A stretch of 64,000 nt of DNA from Bradyrhizobium jicamae (GCF_018130695.1 NZ_JAFCJX010000007.1:124001-188000); one strand, 5' to 3'. Shown: positions 50,647-59,998, numbered from the stretch's first letter. The notes: generated by a model not told the origin, from the sequence alone. A program made the numbers and translations.

Positions 50647-51740
50647 TCCGTGCCTTCGACGCCTTCTCGTTGCCGCTGCTGCGCTGGTTCGATCCTGAAG
50701 ACGCCCACCGGATGGCGATCCAGGGCTTGCGGCTGTTGCCGCCGGTGCGGCTGCGGCCGGACGATCCAAAGCTCGCGGTGCGCGCCTTCGGCCTCAACTT
50801 CCCGAACCCGATCGGCATGGCCGCCGGCTTCGACAAGAACGCGGAGGTGCCGGATGCGCTGCTGCGGCTCGGCTTCGGCTTCGTCGAGATCGGCTCGGTG
50901 ACGCCGAAGCCGCAAGCCGGCAATCCGCGGCCGCGGCTGTTTCGCCTCGAGCGCGACGAGGGCGTGATCAACCGCCTCGGTTTCAACAATGACGGTGCGG
51001 AGGCGGTGTTGCGGCGGCTGGCCGGCCGCGCCAATCAGGGCGGCATCGTCGGCGTCAATGTCGGGGCGAACAAGGATTCGCCGGACCGTACCGCCGATTA
51101 CGTCAAGCTGATCGAGACCTTCGCGCCGGTCGCGAGCTATTTCACCGTCAACGTCTCGTCGCCGAACACGCCGGGTCTGCGCAATTTGCAGCAATCGGCC
51201 GCGCTCGACGATCTGCTGGCGCGGGTCATCGACACCCGCGAGCGCGTCCGCAAGAACGCCGGCGACTCGCCGGTGCTGCTCAAGATCGCACCCGATCTCA
51301 GCCTCGAGGAGCTCGACGACGTCGTGCACATCGCGCGCTCGCGCCGCGTCGATGGCATGATCGTCGCCAACACCACGCTGGCGCGCCCCTCCACCTTGCG
51401 CGAGGAAAATCGCGCGAAGGAGCAGGGCGGCCTGTCCGGCCGGCCGCTGTTCCGCCTGTCCACGCGCATGGTGGCCGAGACCTATGTGCGCGTCGAGGGC
51501 GCCTTCCCGCTGATCGGCGTCGGCGGCATCGATAGCGGCGGCGCCGCGCTGACCAAAATCCGCGCCGGCGCCAGCCTGATCCAGCTCTATTCGTCGCTGG
51601 TCTACAAGGGCCTTGGCCTGGTCGAGGACATCAAGCGCGATCTGTCCTCGACCTTGCTGCGGACGGGACGCGAGTCGCTCTCCGAAATCGTCGGCGCCGA
51701 TGCGGCGACGATCACCGCCGAGGACTGGCCGGTGCGGTAG
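50643..51740 (+). CDS. pyrD: Dihydroorotate dehydrogenase (quinone), class 2
   Basis: A 365-aa membrane-associated FMN enzyme of pyrimidine synthesis, oxidising dihydroorotate with quinone. The class 2 N-terminal helix (AFDAFSLPLLRWFDPEDAHR) mediates quinone/membrane contact. GLNFPNPIGMAAGFDKNAE, VNVSSPNTPGLRNLQ with the catalytic Ser, and GVGGIDSGG for FMN phosphate are seen. GTG start overlapping the DUF952 stop. Confidence 0.96.
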   Translation: MIRAFDAFSLPLLRWFDPEDAHRMAIQGLRLLPPVRLRPDDPKLAVRAFGLNFPNPIGMAAGFDKNAEVPDALLRLGFGFVEIGSVTPKPQAGNPRPRLFRLERDEGVINRLGFNNDGAEAVLRRLAGRANQGGIVGVNVGANKDSPDRTADYVKLIETFAPVASYFTVNVSSPNTPGLRNLQQSAALDDLLARVIDTRERVRKNAGDSPVLLKIAPDLSLEELDDVVHIARSRRVDGMIVANTTLARPSTLREENRAKEQGGLSGRPLFRLSTRMVAETYVRVEGAFPLIGVGGIDSGGAALTKIRAGASLIQLYSSLVYKGLGLVEDIKRDLSSTLLRTGRESLSEIVGADAATITAEDWPVR

Positions 51741-51750
51741 CAAATCTCTC

Positions 51751-51877
51751 GTGCCCCGGATGCAGCGCAGCGCGCCGCCCTTGCGGCGTGGTGCGCTGCT
51801 GAGCCGGGGCCCATCGTCGAGATAGGTCCCGGCTCTGCGGTGCGTCGCTTCGCGCCGCACCGCGTCCGGGACACGAG
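51751..51877. repeat. Extragenic inverted repeats after pyrD
   Basis: GTGCCCCGGATGCAGCGCAG pairs with CGCTGCTGAGCCGGGGC, and a second arm pair GGTCCCGGCTCTGCGGTGC / GCACCGCGTCCGGGAC follows. This resembles a common Bradyrhizobium extragenic repeat. It sits between convergent pyrD and the MATE gene and may terminate both. Confidence 0.6.
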
Positions 51878-51889
51878 GGTTTTCCTGGG

Positions 51890-53215
51890 CTACGCGCTTC
51901 CGAACGACTTCCTGAGCAACGCCGGATAACGCGCGCCCTGCAAGGCGCCGCGCGCGATGTAGAAGCCGATCAGGGCGATCCACAGCCCGGTATTGCCGTA
52001 GCCCTGCAGCGCCCACCAGGTGCCCAGGAAGATCGCCAGCGACAGCAGCATCAGATTGCGCATTTCGTGCGCCCAGGTGGCGCCGACATAGATGCCGTCG
52101 AAGCCGAAGGCGAACACGCCGGGCAGCGGCGCCATGATGACGAAGACGAGGAAGTCGCGCGCGGTGCGGCGGACGGCGTCGCTGGTCGTCATCAGGTCGA
52201 TCAAGGCGGGGCCGAACAGCGCGAATAGCAGCGAGACGGCCAGCGCAAAGCCGATGCCCCAGGACAGCACCAGCTTGGTCGAGTCGGCAAAGCCGCGCGC
52301 ATCGCGGGCGCCGAAGGCGCGGCCGCAGAGCTGTTGCGCGGCATTGGCGAAGCCGTCAAGGAAGAAGGCCGAGACCAGCAGGAAATTGTTGAGCACGGAA
52401 TTCGCCGCGAGCGTCACGTCGCCGGCCCGTGCGCCCTTGGCCGTGAAGAACAGGAACACCGCGATCAGCGCCGCCGTGCGGATCATGATGTCGCGGTTGA
52501 CCGAAAGCATGCGCAGCAGCTTGTCGCGATCCCACAGGATTGCGCGCGGCACCGACAGGCCGCCCGCCGCAAGGCGCCTTGCCGCGACAAGGCCGAGCAC
52601 GAGCCCGGCCGCCTCGGCGAGCACAGCTGCGATCGCGGCACCCGCGATGCCGGTGTCGTAGACCAGCACCAGCAGCACGGTCGCGGCCATGTTGATCAGA
52701 TTGACCACGATCTGCAGGATCAGCGCCACATTGGGACGGGCCTGTCCGACCAGCCAGCCCAGGATCACGTAGTTGGCGAGTACCAGCGGCGACGACCAGA
52801 TCCGGATCATGAAATAGGTCTTGGCCGCACGCGTGACGCCTTCGCTGCCGCCCATCAGATCGAAGGTGAGGATCACCAGCGGCACCTGCAGCACGATCAG
52901 CGCAAGGCCGATCAGCGTGGCCAGGATGAAACCGCGCACCAGGATCGCGCTGAACTCGCGCGTTTCGCCGGCGCCGAGTGCCTGTGCGGTGAAGGCCAGC
53001 GTGCTCATGCGCAGGAAGCCGAACAGCCAGAACAGGCAGTCGAAGATGACGGAGGCCATTGCAACGCCGCCGAGCAGAGCAGCATCATCGAGGCGGCCGA
53101 TCGCCGTGGTCGAGACGACGCCGATCATCGGCGTCGTCAAATTGGCGATCATGGCAGGGCCGGCGATGGCGAACACCTGCCGGCTGGTGATTCTGGGGTG
53201 AACGGGCGCGTGCAT
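51890..53215 (-). CDS. dinF: MATE family efflux transporter, DinF-like
   Basis: A 441-aa inner-membrane protein with about twelve membrane segments. The first module (SRQVFAIAGPAMIANLTTPM, IGVVSTTAIGRLDD) is of the DinF branch. Substrate unknown. Its stop-side neighbour is pyrD; upstream 2 bp away ends the RNase Z-like hydrolase gene on the same strand, so the two are probably one transcript. Distinct from the MATE at 11900-13342. Confidence 0.9.
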   Translation of the reverse strand: MHAPVHPRITSRQVFAIAGPAMIANLTTPMIGVVSTTAIGRLDDAALLGGVAMASVIFDCLFWLFGFLRMSTLAFTAQALGAGETREFSAILVRGFILATLIGLALIVLQVPLVILTFDLMGGSEGVTRAAKTYFMIRIWSSPLVLANYVILGWLVGQARPNVALILQIVVNLINMAATVLLVLVYDTGIAGAAIAAVLAEAAGLVLGLVAARRLAAGGLSVPRAILWDRDKLLRMLSVNRDIMIRTAALIAVFLFFTAKGARAGDVTLAANSVLNNFLLVSAFFLDGFANAAQQLCGRAFGARDARGFADSTKLVLSWGIGFALAVSLLFALFGPALIDLMTTSDAVRRTARDFLVFVIMAPLPGVFAFGFDGIYVGATWAHEMRNLMLLSLAIFLGTWWALQGYGNTGLWIALIGFYIARGALQGARYPALLRKSFGSA

Positions 53216-53217
53216 GG

Positions 53218-53952
53218 TCAGAACACGACCACCATGCCGTCTTCAGCCGGGGTGTAAGGCAGATCGTCGATCCGGCCGAGCATGTCGTCGCTCATATGCG
53301 TGAGCACGACGCGCCTGGCATTGATCTCGGGCAGATGTGCCTCGAGCGTTCTGAGGCTGAGATGGTTCTTGACGATCTTGTCGTAGTAATAGGCTTCCGC
53401 GATGAACAGGTCGGCGTCTTTCGCCGCCGGGATCAGCGTGTCCGTCCATTCGGTGTCGGCGCTGTAGGTAACGATTCGGCCTTCCGCCTCGATGCGGTAG
53501 GCGAGGAACGGTCCGCCGGATTCTCCGTGCACGACCGGGTAGGGTGTCACGCTCACCTCGCCAAAGCTGCGCGTCACTTCCGGCGCGAGCGGGATCACCG
53601 AAAGATCGAACCGTTGCTGCGTCTTCGAGGAATGCTCGAACAGCGCCTCCATCAGCGCCGGCAATTTCGTCTCGATGCCCTGCGGCCCCGCAATCGTCAG
53701 CGGCCGGGTGCGGCGTGAGAACTGGGCGTCGAGCAGGACAAACGGCAGGCCGGCAAAATGGTCGCCATGGAAATGCGTGATCAGGATCAGGTCGATCTCG
53801 TCGCGCGGAATCTCCAGACGCTTCAGCGCTGGCAGTGACGACGCGCCGCAATCGATCAGCAGATTGGTCTGCCGGCCCGTGAGGTGGAAGCAGGTGTTGG
53901 TGCGGCCACCGGAGCCGAGCGCATCGCCGCAGCCGACAAATCGCAATTGCAT
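53218..53952 (-). CDS. RNase Z-like metallo-beta-lactamase-fold hydrolase
   Basis: A 244-aa enzyme. The zinc motif HFHGDHFAG, later His in PVVHGESG, Asp in YSADTEWTD and His in VLTHMSDD complete two metal sites, in the order of the RNase Z/ElaC and phosphodiesterase branch. It lacks the long exosite arm of tRNase Z, so tRNA processing is not assured; cyclic-nucleotide or other phosphodiester hydrolysis is possible. Confidence 0.88.
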   Translation of the reverse strand: MQLRFVGCGDALGSGGRTNTCFHLTGRQTNLLIDCGASSLPALKRLEIPRDEIDLILITHFHGDHFAGLPFVLLDAQFSRRTRPLTIAGPQGIETKLPALMEALFEHSSKTQQRFDLSVIPLAPEVTRSFGEVSVTPYPVVHGESGGPFLAYRIEAEGRIVTYSADTEWTDTLIPAAKDADLFIAEAYYYDKIVKNHLSLRTLEAHLPEINARRVVLTHMSDDMLGRIDDLPYTPAEDGMVVVF

Positions 53953-53975
53953 CGGCTGCGTGCGCTCCTCTTAAA

Positions 53976-54281
53976 TCAGCGGCCGCGCGGCGTGCCGAAC
54001 AGCCGCGACAGGAACCAGACCGGGATCACGATCACGGCGCCGAGCAGGAAGTAGCGCCAGGCCCAGTTGACCGCGTCGAAGCCGAGATCCCACAGCCGCT
54101 GGAACAGCATGCGGATGCTGTGCAGGATATTCCAGGGATCGAAGCCGATCGCCGACAGCACGACGCCGACCAGGATCGACAGCAGGATCAGCCGAAACGC
54201 CACCGCCGCCGGCGAACCGCCGAGAAAGCGGTACAGGCCGTCATTGGAGCCGGCCGGCAGGTCACGCACATCGTTTCGCAT
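53976..54281 (-). CDS. DUF6460-type small membrane protein
   Basis: The start at 54281 (MRNDVRDLPAGSND) with CAGGAGA upstream gives 101 aa. Two hydrophobic segments (about 28-48, FRLILLSILVGVVLSAIGF; 75-95, FLLGAVIVIPVWFLSRLFG) predict a hairpin membrane protein. The amphipathic link contains WNILHSIRMLFQRLWDLGFD. A rhizobial-specific family of unknown role. Confidence 0.75.
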   Translation of the reverse strand: MRNDVRDLPAGSNDGLYRFLGGSPAAVAFRLILLSILVGVVLSAIGFDPWNILHSIRMLFQRLWDLGFDAVNWAWRYFLLGAVIVIPVWFLSRLFGTPRGR

Positions 54282-54380
54282 CTCAGTCTCCTGGCGGGAA
54301 CGCCGCACATTATAAGTCACGGCGGGGCACATGGGGAACCGGTAAGTCGCCGTCAATGGCTGCCATGCACTGTGGGGACG

Positions 54381-56258
54381 TTAATTTGCCGTCACGTTCT
54401 TTAGCATCCGTTCAAGTGTCTCCAGCCTGTCAGCCTCGCGCGGTGGCTTGTCCCAGCGCAACCGGCTGATCCGCGGAAAGCGCATCGCGACGCCGGATTT
54501 GTGTCGCGGCGAGCGCTGCAACCCCTCGAAGGCGACTTCCAGCACCAGGCCCTGGTCCGGCTCGTGCACGACATGCCGGACGGGGCCGAATTTCTCGGTG
54601 GTGTTGCGGCGGACGAAGCGGTCGATCTGCAGCAGCTCCTCGTCGGTGAAGCCGAAATAGGCCTTGCCGACCGGCACCAGCTGCTCGCCGTCGTCGCCAT
54701 TGGTCCAGACGCCGAACGTGTAGTCGGAGTAATAGGACGAGCGTTTGCCATGGCCGCGTTGCGCGTACATCAGCACGGCATCGATGATGTGCGGATCGCG
54801 CTTCCACTTCCACCACTGCCCCTTCGGCCGTCCCGGCAGATAGACGGCGTCGCGCCGCTTCAGCATCACGCCCTCGACGGCGTCGGCATCTTCACCGGCG
54901 CCCGCGCTTCGCGGATCGGCGCGAGCCGCGGTCAGTTGCTCCCAGCTTGTGAACGGAACCGTCGGCGACAGGTCGATGCGCGGATCGTTTAGCTTGGTGA
55001 CGAATGCTTCCAGCCGCGCGCGGCGCTCGACGAACGGCAATTCGCGCAGATCGTTGTCGTCATCGCCGAGCAGGTCGTAGGCGCGCAGGTGAATCGGATA
55101 GTCCTTGATCAGCTTCGGCGAAACGATTTTTCTATTCAGCCGCTGCTGCAGCACATTAAACGTCTGCACACGGCCGTCGCGCAGCACCAGCAACTCGCCG
55201 TCAACAGCGCCGGGCAGATGCAGGGATGGCACCAGATCCGGAAAACTCCCGGTGATGTCCTCGCCGGTGCGCGAATAGAGCCGCACATGGATGTTGCCGC
55301 GGTCGTCGCGGCCGGAGACCGCCTGCACACGGATGCCGTCCCATTTCCACTCGGCGATGAAATCGGCGGCATCGAGATTGGCGAAATCCGCATCCTCGAT
55401 CGCGTGCGCCAGCATCACCGGACGAAATGGCGTTGGATCGCGGTTCACCGGCTTGTGGCCGCGGCCCTCCAGCCAGGCGAACAGATCGAGATAGGGCGGC
55501 GACAGCCCCGGCCACATCAGCTCGATCTCGTGCGCGTCCTTGTCGCCGAGCGCAGCGGCCGCCGTTTTCGCCAGCCGCGCCGAAATCCCGATCCGCATCG
55601 CGCCGGTGACGAGCTTCAGCAGCGCCCAACGTCCGGTCTCGTCGAGCTCGTCCAGCCAGCGCGCGAGCTGCGCGGGGAGCTCGGTCTTGCCGAGGGTGCG
55701 GAGCGTGGTGACGACTTCGGTCAGTGTCGGAGGAGGTGGGTTGTTGTGGGTGCGTGGTCGTAGCTCCGTATCGAGACCGCCCGTGTGGTACCCCTCTCCC
55801 TGACCCTCCCCCACAAGGGGGGAGGGAACACTTCGGCTCGTGCGTCCCTCACGTTCGATATCGGTATCTCGGAGGAGCCGCGCTGCCTTGTCAGGTGAGC
55901 GCGCTGGTAGGGCTCCCTCCCCCCTTGTGGGGGAGGGTTGGGGAGAGGGGTGGCCCAGCAAAGACTCGCTGTTAGGCGCACTGACCGCCTTCGGCCACAT
56001 CAGCGCGACCGTCTCGGAGAGATCGCCAACATAGTCGTAGGACAACCCAAACAGCACGGGATCGGCGCGTTCGGTGATGAGGTCGCGGATCAAACCGGGC
56101 TTCGCATGCTTGAACGACAGCGCGCCGGTCAGCGCAGCGAGTGCGTAGCCGCGATCGGGGTCGGCGGTCTCGCGGAAATAGGCGACCAGCAGCTTGATCT
56201 TGTTGTTGCGTCCGGGCTCGTAGGCGAGGCGGTCCAGCAGTTCGGCGAAGCGGTTCAT
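54381..56258 (-). CDS. ATP-dependent DNA ligase of the LPE repair cluster, with in-frame repeat insertion
   Basis: A 625-aa ligase. The adenylation motif is EWKWDGIR with Lys305; DGELLVLRDG and KWKRDP are motifs III-V, and the OB-fold follows. The N-terminal about 90 residues (LLDRLAYEPGRNNKIKLLVA) are the family's own extension. Between LMWPK and PPPPTLTEVV lie about 75 extra residues (about 95-170) that read SPQPSPTRGEGALPARS and SVPSPLVGEGQGEGY, the translation of a palindromic repeat. The repeat sits in the interdomain linker, so activity is probably kept. Overlaps the exonuclease gene by 4 nt. Confidence 0.9.
   Translation of the reverse strand: MNRFAELLDRLAYEPGRNNKIKLLVAYFRETADPDRGYALAALTGALSFKHAKPGLIRDLITERADPVLFGLSYDYVGDLSETVALMWPKAVSAPNSESLLGHPSPQPSPTRGEGALPARSPDKAARLLRDTDIEREGRTSRSVPSPLVGEGQGEGYHTGGLDTELRPRTHNNPPPPTLTEVVTTLRTLGKTELPAQLARWLDELDETGRWALLKLVTGAMRIGISARLAKTAAAALGDKDAHEIELMWPGLSPPYLDLFAWLEGRGHKPVNRDPTPFRPVMLAHAIEDADFANLDAADFIAEWKWDGIRVQAVSGRDDRGNIHVRLYSRTGEDITGSFPDLVPSLHLPGAVDGELLVLRDGRVQTFNVLQQRLNRKIVSPKLIKDYPIHLRAYDLLGDDDNDLRELPFVERRARLEAFVTKLNDPRIDLSPTVPFTSWEQLTAARADPRSAGAGEDADAVEGVMLKRRDAVYLPGRPKGQWWKWKRDPHIIDAVLMYAQRGHGKRSSYYSDYTFGVWTNGDDGEQLVPVGKAYFGFTDEELLQIDRFVRRNTTEKFGPVRHVVHEPDQGLVLEVAFEGLQRSPRHKSGVAMRFPRISRLRWDKPPREADRLETLERMLKNVTAN
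55791..55951. repeat. 161-bp palindromic repeat inside the ligase gene
   Basis: The arms at 55791-55828 and 55911-55951 are near-perfect inverses (TTCCCTCCCCCCTTGTGGGG versus CTCCCTCCCCCCTTGTGGGG, with one further mismatch). It is translated in frame within the ligase. The length and lack of stop codons in this frame allowed it to persist. Confidence 0.88.
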
Positions 56259-57334
56259 GCCTCGGCCTCATCGGCGGTTTCACCGGCCGGCGCAGCTTCG
56301 CCTTCATCCTCATCGCCATAGCCGACCAAATCGAGCGGCTGCGCGGCGAGGCCCTTGGTCTTGCACCAATGCACCAGCGCATCTTCCTGGCCGTGGGTCA
56401 CCCAGATCTCGCCGGCGCCGGTGGCCGCGATCGTCGCGGTCAGCCCACCCCAGTCGGCATGATCAGAAATCACCAGCGGCAGCTCGACGCCGCCCTGGCG
56501 AGCCCGAGCGCGCACCCGCATCCAGCCCGAGGCGAAGGCGGTGACGGGATCGGGAAAACGGCGAGTCCAGACGTCGGAGGTGGCGCTCGGCGGCGCCAGC
56601 GTGATGGTGCCGGCGAGCTCGGCCTTCTTCATGCCGCGTGCGGGTCGGAGCTCGCCGAGCGGAATGCCGCGCTCCTGATAGTAAGTGGTGATCTTCTCCA
56701 TCGCGCCATGCAGGTAGATCGGCGCGTCGTAGCCGGCCTCGCGCAGCAGCGCGATCACGCGCTGCGCCTTGCCGAGCGAATAGGCGCCCACCAGATGCGC
56801 GCGCTCCGGAAATAGCCGCACCGATGCGAGCAGCTTCTGCACCTGGTCGGCGGCGTCGCCATGGCGAAACACGGGGAGGCCAAAGGTCGCCTCGGTGATG
56901 AAGACATCGCACGGCACCAGCTCGAACGGCGCGCAGGTCGGGTCGCGCGCGTCCTTGTAGTCGCCGGAGGCGACGATGCGCCTGTCCTTGCAGGTCACCG
57001 CGATCTGCGCCGAGCCCAGCACATGCCCTGCGGGATGGAAGGACGCGGTGACGTCGCCGAGCCTGATCTGCTCGCCATAGCCGATGACCTGCGTCGAGCG
57101 TGCGAAATCGTCGCCGTAGCGCAGCCGCATCATGTCGAGGGTCTCTTGGGTGGCCAGCACCGCGCCATGGCCGGGGCGGGCGTGGTCGGAATGGCCGTGG
57201 GTGATCAGCGCGCGCTCGACGGGCCGGACGGGGTCGATATGAAAGCCGCCGGGCCTGCAGCACAGGCCGGCGGCGACGGGCATCAGGATGTCTTGCGGGC
57301 GCATCTCAGCTATATAGGCGCCCTTGAGCTTCAT
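56255..57334 (-). CDS. Ligase-associated DNA exonuclease (metallo-beta-lactamase/beta-CASP, SNM1-like)
   Basis: A 359-aa nuclease. Metal motif THGHSDHARPGHG, then FHPAGHVLGSAQI, SGDYKDARDP and ITEATFGLP of the beta-CASP SNM1/Exo family. C-terminal WVTHGQEDALVHWCKTKGL supplies the final ligand His. It is the Exo member of the Lhr-Lig-Exo-Pde (LPE) DNA repair set and precedes the ligase gene with an ATGA overlap. An acidic C-terminal tail (GDEDEGEAAPAGE) ends it. Confidence 0.92.
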   Translation of the reverse strand: MKLKGAYIAEMRPQDILMPVAAGLCCRPGGFHIDPVRPVERALITHGHSDHARPGHGAVLATQETLDMMRLRYGDDFARSTQVIGYGEQIRLGDVTASFHPAGHVLGSAQIAVTCKDRRIVASGDYKDARDPTCAPFELVPCDVFITEATFGLPVFRHGDAADQVQKLLASVRLFPERAHLVGAYSLGKAQRVIALLREAGYDAPIYLHGAMEKITTYYQERGIPLGELRPARGMKKAELAGTITLAPPSATSDVWTRRFPDPVTAFASGWMRVRARARQGGVELPLVISDHADWGGLTATIAATGAGEIWVTHGQEDALVHWCKTKGLAAQPLDLVGYGDEDEGEAAPAGETADEAEA

Positions 57335-57357
57335 TCGAGTCTGATCCCGGTTCCTCC

Positions 57358-58284
57358 ATGCCCGCGCGCCTGTTCCTGTCCTCCGGCGATCTCGTTGCTG
57401 ACCGCCGCTATGAATTCGCGCGTGACTTGCAATTGAAGGGCGACCTGCCAGCCGCGGCCGATTTGCTGGAGCAGGCGATCGAGCTGGCGCCCAAATTCGT
57501 CTCGGCCTGGTTCACGCTCGGCAAGATCCGCCAGGAGATCGGCGAACGGGATGCGGCGATTGCAGCCTTCCGTGTTGCGCGCGATCTCGATCCCGGCGAC
57601 CAGCACGGCGCCAGCCTGCATCTGATGCAGCTCGGCGCCACGGAGCTTGCGGCCATGCCGTCCGCCTATGTCCAGACGCTGTTCGATCAATACGCGCCGC
57701 GCTTCGAGGCGGCGCTGGTCGGCGACCTCGACTATCGCGGCCCGGCGCTGTTGTTCAAGGCGGTGCTCTCGGTGCGGGCGGCGGCGAAGAAGCCGGCCTT
57801 CTTCAAGCGCGCGATCGATCTCGGCTGCGGCACCGGGCTTGCGGCGGGCGCGTTCGCGAAGAATGTCGACCGCTTCATCGGCATCGATTTGTCGCCGCGC
57901 ATGATCGAGAAGGCCCGTGCGACCGGCCTCTATGCCGAGCTCGAGGTCGACGACGCGCTGAAGGGCCTGCAGACCAAGCCCGATGTCAGCGCCGAGCTGA
58001 TCCTCGCTGCCGACGTGATGGTCTATGTCAAGGACATCGCGCCGCTGCTGCGCGAGGCGCAGCGCGTGCTGGTGCCAGGCGGCACGCTCGCCTTCACCAC
58101 GGAGACCCACAGCGGCGAGGGCGTCATCATCGGCGCCGGCCTGCGCTACGCCCACAGCGCGCCGGATGTGCGGGCAGCCGTTGCAGCCGCGGGACTGAAG
58201 CTCGCGCAGCTGGAAGACCTCTGGGCCCGCAAGGAAGACAATATTCCGGCTCCCGGACTTGTGGTCGTCGCGATCAAGCCGTGA
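57358..58284 (+). CDS. TPR-containing class I SAM-dependent methyltransferase
   Basis: A 308-aa protein. An N-terminal tetratricopeptide region (about 15-85, FARDLQLKGDLPAAADLLEQ; FVSAWFTLGKIRQE) is followed by a Rossmann methyltransferase with motif I AIDLGCGTGLAAGAFA (about residue 160) and motif II FIGIDLSPRMIEKA. Methylation target unknown. It starts 24 bp from the divergent exonuclease gene, so the two share a promoter region. It interrupts the LPE set. Confidence 0.88.
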   Translation: MPARLFLSSGDLVADRRYEFARDLQLKGDLPAAADLLEQAIELAPKFVSAWFTLGKIRQEIGERDAAIAAFRVARDLDPGDQHGASLHLMQLGATELAAMPSAYVQTLFDQYAPRFEAALVGDLDYRGPALLFKAVLSVRAAAKKPAFFKRAIDLGCGTGLAAGAFAKNVDRFIGIDLSPRMIEKARATGLYAELEVDDALKGLQTKPDVSAELILAADVMVYVKDIAPLLREAQRVLVPGGTLAFTTETHSGEGVIIGAGLRYAHSAPDVRAAVAAAGLKLAQLEDLWARKEDNIPAPGLVVVAIKP

Positions 58285-58292
58285 CGCGTCTT

Positions 58293-58386
58293 GTAGGGTG
58301 GGCAAAGGCGCGCTTGCGCCGTGCCCACCTTCCACGGCGTGCTCGTGATGGTGGGCACGTCGCTACGCTCCTTTGCCCACCCTACA
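58293..58386. repeat. GTAGGGTGGGCAAAG palindromic repeat, copy 4
   Basis: Starts GTAGGGTGGGCAAAGGCGCG and ends CTTTGCCCACCCTAC, directly after the methyltransferase stop. Same family as 13808, 46471 and 49334. Confidence 0.88.
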
Positions 58387-58547
58387 GGCGCCTTTCCTCT
58401 GTTGGAGAGAGTGCAGATCGACATGAAAACTTGAGTCTAGGCGCTACGCAGGCGTCGTATAGCGGCATTGCGTCGCAAAGAATTGCGATCACACTTGCCG
58501 TCAGAGGCGGAATGTTGATCATTGTTCCCACGAAGGGAGCAACAACA

Positions 58548-59774
58548 ATGAAAAAGCACACACGACGCGAATTCGGCGCCACCGCATTGTCAGCCATTGC
58601 CGCCACCGTATTGCCCGCGCCCGCCATCTGGGCCGCCGAGAAGAAATACGATCCGGGCGCGAGCGACACCGAGATCAAGCTCGGCCAGACCGTGCCGCAT
58701 TCCGGCCCCGGCTCGCTCTATGGCGTGCTCGGCCGCGTCGGCGAGGCCTATTTCCAGATGCTGAACGAGAAAGGCGGCATCAACGGGCGCAAGATCAAAT
58801 TCCTCACCATGGACGACGCCTACAGCGCGCCGAAATGCGTCGAGGCGACGCGCCGGCTGGTCGAGCAGGACGAGGTGCTGGCGCTGTACGGCTCGCTCGG
58901 CACTGCGCCGCAGACCGCCGTGCACAAATATCTCAATTCCAAGGGCGTCCCTCAGTTGTTGTTGAACACCGGCGCATCGAAGTGGAATAACCCGAAGGAA
59001 TTCAAATGGACCATGGCGGGCCTGCCGCTGTATCCGACGGAAGCGCGCATCCTCGCCAAGCACGTGGTCGGCGTGAAGCCGAACGCCAAGGTCGGCATCC
59101 TCTACCAGAACGACGATTTCGGCCGCGACTTCCTCGGTCCCTTCAAGAAGGTGCTGGCCGATGCCGGCGGCACCGCGCAGGTGATCATGGAGCAGACCTA
59201 TGATCTCACCGACCCGACGATCGACTCGCAGCTGATCAATCTCTCGAAGTCGGGCGCCGACGTCTTCTACAACATCTCCACCGGCAAGGCCTCGTCGCAG
59301 TCGATCCGGAAAGTGGCCGAGCTCGGTTGGAAGCCGCTGCAACTCTTGTCGGCGGGCTCGACTGGCCGCTCGATCCTGAGCGCGGCCGGCTTCGAGAACG
59401 CCAAGGACATCGTCGCGATTCGCTACGCCAAGGAGGCGGGGCCGGGCCGCTGGGAAAAGGATCCCGACGCGCTGGCGTTCGAGGATTTGCGCAAGAAGTA
59501 CCTGCCCAATGTCGACCCTGACAACACCATCGCCTTCGCCGGCTATGGCCAGGTGGCGACGATGGCCGAAATCCTGCGCCGCTGTGGCGACGAGCTGACC
59601 CGCGCCAACGTGCTGAAGCAGGCGTCGACCCTGGCGGGCTATCACTCGCCGTTCTTCCTCGACGGCGTCAATTACGCCTACACGCCCGACGACTACACGC
59701 CGATGAAAACGCTCTACATCTCGATCTTCAACGGCAAGGACTGGGATGTGTCGGACAAGCCGGTGACGGAGTAG
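58548..59774 (+). CDS. ABC transporter substrate-binding protein (branched-chain amino acid type)
   Basis: A 408-aa periplasmic protein. The ATG at 58548 (MKKHTRREFGATAL) follows GGGAG and creates a twin-arginine signal (TRREFGATALSAIAATVLPA, cut near WAAEK). The mature part is of the LivJ/Peripla_BP_6 type: IKLGQTVPHSGPGSLYGVLG, INGRKIKFLTMDDAYSAPKC, FGRDFLGPFKKVLADAGG. No permease or ATPase is adjacent, so it is another orphan binding protein. Ligand unknown, likely an amino acid, aromatic acid or similar. Confidence 0.9.
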   Translation: MKKHTRREFGATALSAIAATVLPAPAIWAAEKKYDPGASDTEIKLGQTVPHSGPGSLYGVLGRVGEAYFQMLNEKGGINGRKIKFLTMDDAYSAPKCVEATRRLVEQDEVLALYGSLGTAPQTAVHKYLNSKGVPQLLLNTGASKWNNPKEFKWTMAGLPLYPTEARILAKHVVGVKPNAKVGILYQNDDFGRDFLGPFKKVLADAGGTAQVIMEQTYDLTDPTIDSQLINLSKSGADVFYNISTGKASSQSIRKVAELGWKPLQLLSAGSTGRSILSAAGFENAKDIVAIRYAKEAGPGRWEKDPDALAFEDLRKKYLPNVDPDNTIAFAGYGQVATMAEILRRCGDELTRANVLKQASTLAGYHSPFFLDGVNYAYTPDDYTPMKTLYISIFNGKDWDVSDKPVTE

Positions 59775-59789
59775 GGGGCGGTCTATCGT

Positions 59790-59931
59790 CCCCCTCGCCC
59801 CGCTCTGCGCGGGGAGAGGGCGGGGTGAGGGGCTGTCTCCGCGCGTTGTGTGCGCAGTGAAACCTATACCCCCTCACCCGGATCGCATCTGACGATGCGA
59901 TCCGACCTCTCCCCGCAAGCGGGGCGAGGTG
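59790..59931. repeat. Extragenic palindromic repeat upstream of the Lhr-type helicase
   Basis: Contains CCCCTCGCCCCGCTCTGCGC with GCGGGGAGAGGGCGGGGTGAGG, and a second half CCCCTCACCCGGATCGCATC with GATGCGATCCGACCTCTCCC. A GC-rich family related in style, but not identical, to the element inside the ligase gene. Confidence 0.7.
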
Positions 59932-59998
59932 AAGAGGTAGTGCCACCTGCCGCCACTCCCTCTCAACCCTCGACGAACCCGGCCCAACCGCTTACCTC

